This document shows positions 62,626 through 64,000 of a DNA stretch of 64,000 nt, piece by piece (position 1 is the stretch's first letter; each line of letters opens with the position of its first letter). Both the position numbers and the translations under genes were made by a program. The stretch lies in assembly GCF_002078875.1 (NCBI RefSeq), contig NC_034414.1, positions 32,569,311-32,633,310 of the forward strand, written 5' to 3'. A model generated the notes under the pieces. The model was not told the origin of the DNA, did no database searches, and worked only from the letters and a program-made list of their open reading frames with translations. The stretch is from Numida meleagris. Taxonomy: Eukaryota > Chordata > Aves > Galliformes > Numididae.

Positions 62626-64000
62626 GCACTGACAGTCAGCTCCAAAAAAATAGCAGGATTTCTGTCACCCTTTAAGGTATTGGCTATCTATCTGTAGCTC
62701 CTTGGAAAACCTGCAGGTATTTTGGAGACCCTTTCAAAGCAACTAGCATCCCTCACACATTGTATCATAACACCAAGGTAAATTATGATGTTTGCCATCT
62801 TCAGGTGAGGTCCTTAAAAGTTAGCATCTGTGGAGAGGAGAAATAATGTGGGAGGAAAGGGGAGCAAAGTCATCCTCAGTGTCTGTGGCAAACTCCTGTG
62901 CTTTGGGCTTCCATTTCCAAGGAGAAGGAGGGAGGATGACCAGCCTTCAGTCAGCCTTGTGGCTGCAGTGTGAAGACAAGAACAGAGAGATGGCTGAGAA
63001 GAAAACTTAGGTAGACCATAGTAGGTATATTAAGTTCCTGTGCTTTTCTTCACATTCTCCTCTCTATGTCACACCCTCAAGTCAATGTTTTCTTTCTGTT
63101 TGTACATCTTAAACATGAATCCGTGATGTAGCCAGTTCTACAGTTTCCTGAAACTTCCTTCCTTCCTAAGTACTAATTTCTACATCAGCATGTAATCTAC
63201 AGTATTTGGGAAAAATGCTAATTAAAAAGAATTTCTCACACTTATTTTCATGAAGCCCTCATACCGAAGCAAAGGACCTGATATAGCTAACAGAACACAA
63301 TAGATTTTTGTAGGCAATGTGGACTGGAGGAACAGTCCTACAAAGTGAGCAGGAAGCACTTAAGAAATCTAGAAGATATTCATTAATCTTTTTGTGGAAG
63401 TAATATCAAGGTTATTTTAAAATCTATTCATTAGTAGCTTCTTATTTATTATGCACAGGCATAAATGCGAGAAGAGTTATCCTATTAAAATCAATAGGAA
63501 TACTCCTGTGATTAAAATTTCATTTATGCTGAAGTACAGCCTTATATTCTACATACACTTCCATTCAATATGTGCATATTGTGAATATTAAATAATGTTA
63601 AATTACTTGCTTTTTCTTAATAGAATCAGCTTGACAGTTACGATGTTCAAGCACTAAGCAGCACATGTTATGATGGCAGCTCCCTATCATTCAGTAATTT
63701 TCTCCCATTTAATATTCTTGAATTTTACCTCTCATAAATAGGTGAAATGATTCTGTCTTTGAAAAGTGATTTGGCGTATTCCTTAAGACTCTAAATCTAG
63801 TCAATAAAAGTATAATTTCCCATGTATCATTGTCTTTAAGTTGCATGACTTTGTTTAGACAAAAACAGCTGCAGAACTTTTTATGGGTATTTTTTATTTC
63901 TTTTCAGGGGAATAGTGAAAGTAGAGAAATTTGCCTCTGAGAACAATAAGTAGGGCCATCAACTCCACTATTAGCATCATCATATGCGATGCCATGGCAA

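Larger units (their letters stand above)
61227..64000. other. Unique non-coding stretch
   Basis: No gene recognised. It holds an AAAAC-rich patch at about 62226-62275, a small hairpin at 62444-62462 and a 71-bp tandem duplication at 62484-62625. The last ~400 bp (63600-64000) look like low-repeat, possibly conserved DNA. Confidence 0.5.

Overview
This is an AT-rich stretch of bird nuclear DNA, most likely from a galliform (chicken, turkey, quail or a relative). The call rests on several CR1 LINE fragments, five copies of one bird-type LTR, and short internally deleted mariner elements of the Galluhop/Mariner1_GG type. A 205-base run of N at 60914-61118 marks an assembly gap in a GA-rich microsatellite. 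I found no intact protein-coding gene. Long ORFs are absent except inside mobile elements, so the window is either a gene desert or the inside of a very large intron.

Layout. 1-148 is part of a minus-strand LTR cut by the window edge, and ~252-1310 is the 3' kilobase of a minus-strand CR1. 1311-5822 is mostly unique and holds one weak candidate terminal exon (3045-3273) and a perfect 11-bp hairpin (4923-4950). 5823-6368 is a mariner derivative. ~9216-11944 is the largest element, a plus-strand CR1 carrying most of ORF2 (endonuclease and reverse transcriptase), broken by stops and frameshifts. 12701-13250 is a solo LTR. ~19441-21080 is a compositionally distinct, repeat-like island that I could not classify. 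22372-22878 and 27649-28155 are two LTRs in convergent orientation around 4.77 kb of unique DNA. ~30600-31045 is an old L3/CR1-like LINE relic. 31-55 kb is mainly unique DNA with simple repeats, tiny CR1 tails, a foldback (36951-37062) and a likely conserved non-coding element (~46020-46500). 54521-57911 holds two more mariner derivatives and two juxtaposed CR1 fragments; the second mariner is split by a solo LTR with a clean 5-bp target duplication. 59393-59592 is another CR1 tail, 60777-61226 is the purine tract with the gap, and 62484-62625 is a 71-bp tandem duplication.

The strongest observation is the convergent LTR pair at 22.4 and 27.6 kb. The 5-bp flank on the outer side of the left copy (GCTGT) does not match its own inner flank. 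It matches the inner flank of the right copy exactly, and the remaining two flanks match at 4 of 5 positions. The two LTRs are also identical over 445 bp. This is the signature expected if recombination between two inverted solo LTRs flipped the 4.77-kb segment between them. It predicts specific ancestral junctions that can be tested in related genomes.

Nothing here forms an operon or a gene system. The biology visible is the activity and decay of transposable elements plus candidate regulatory DNA.
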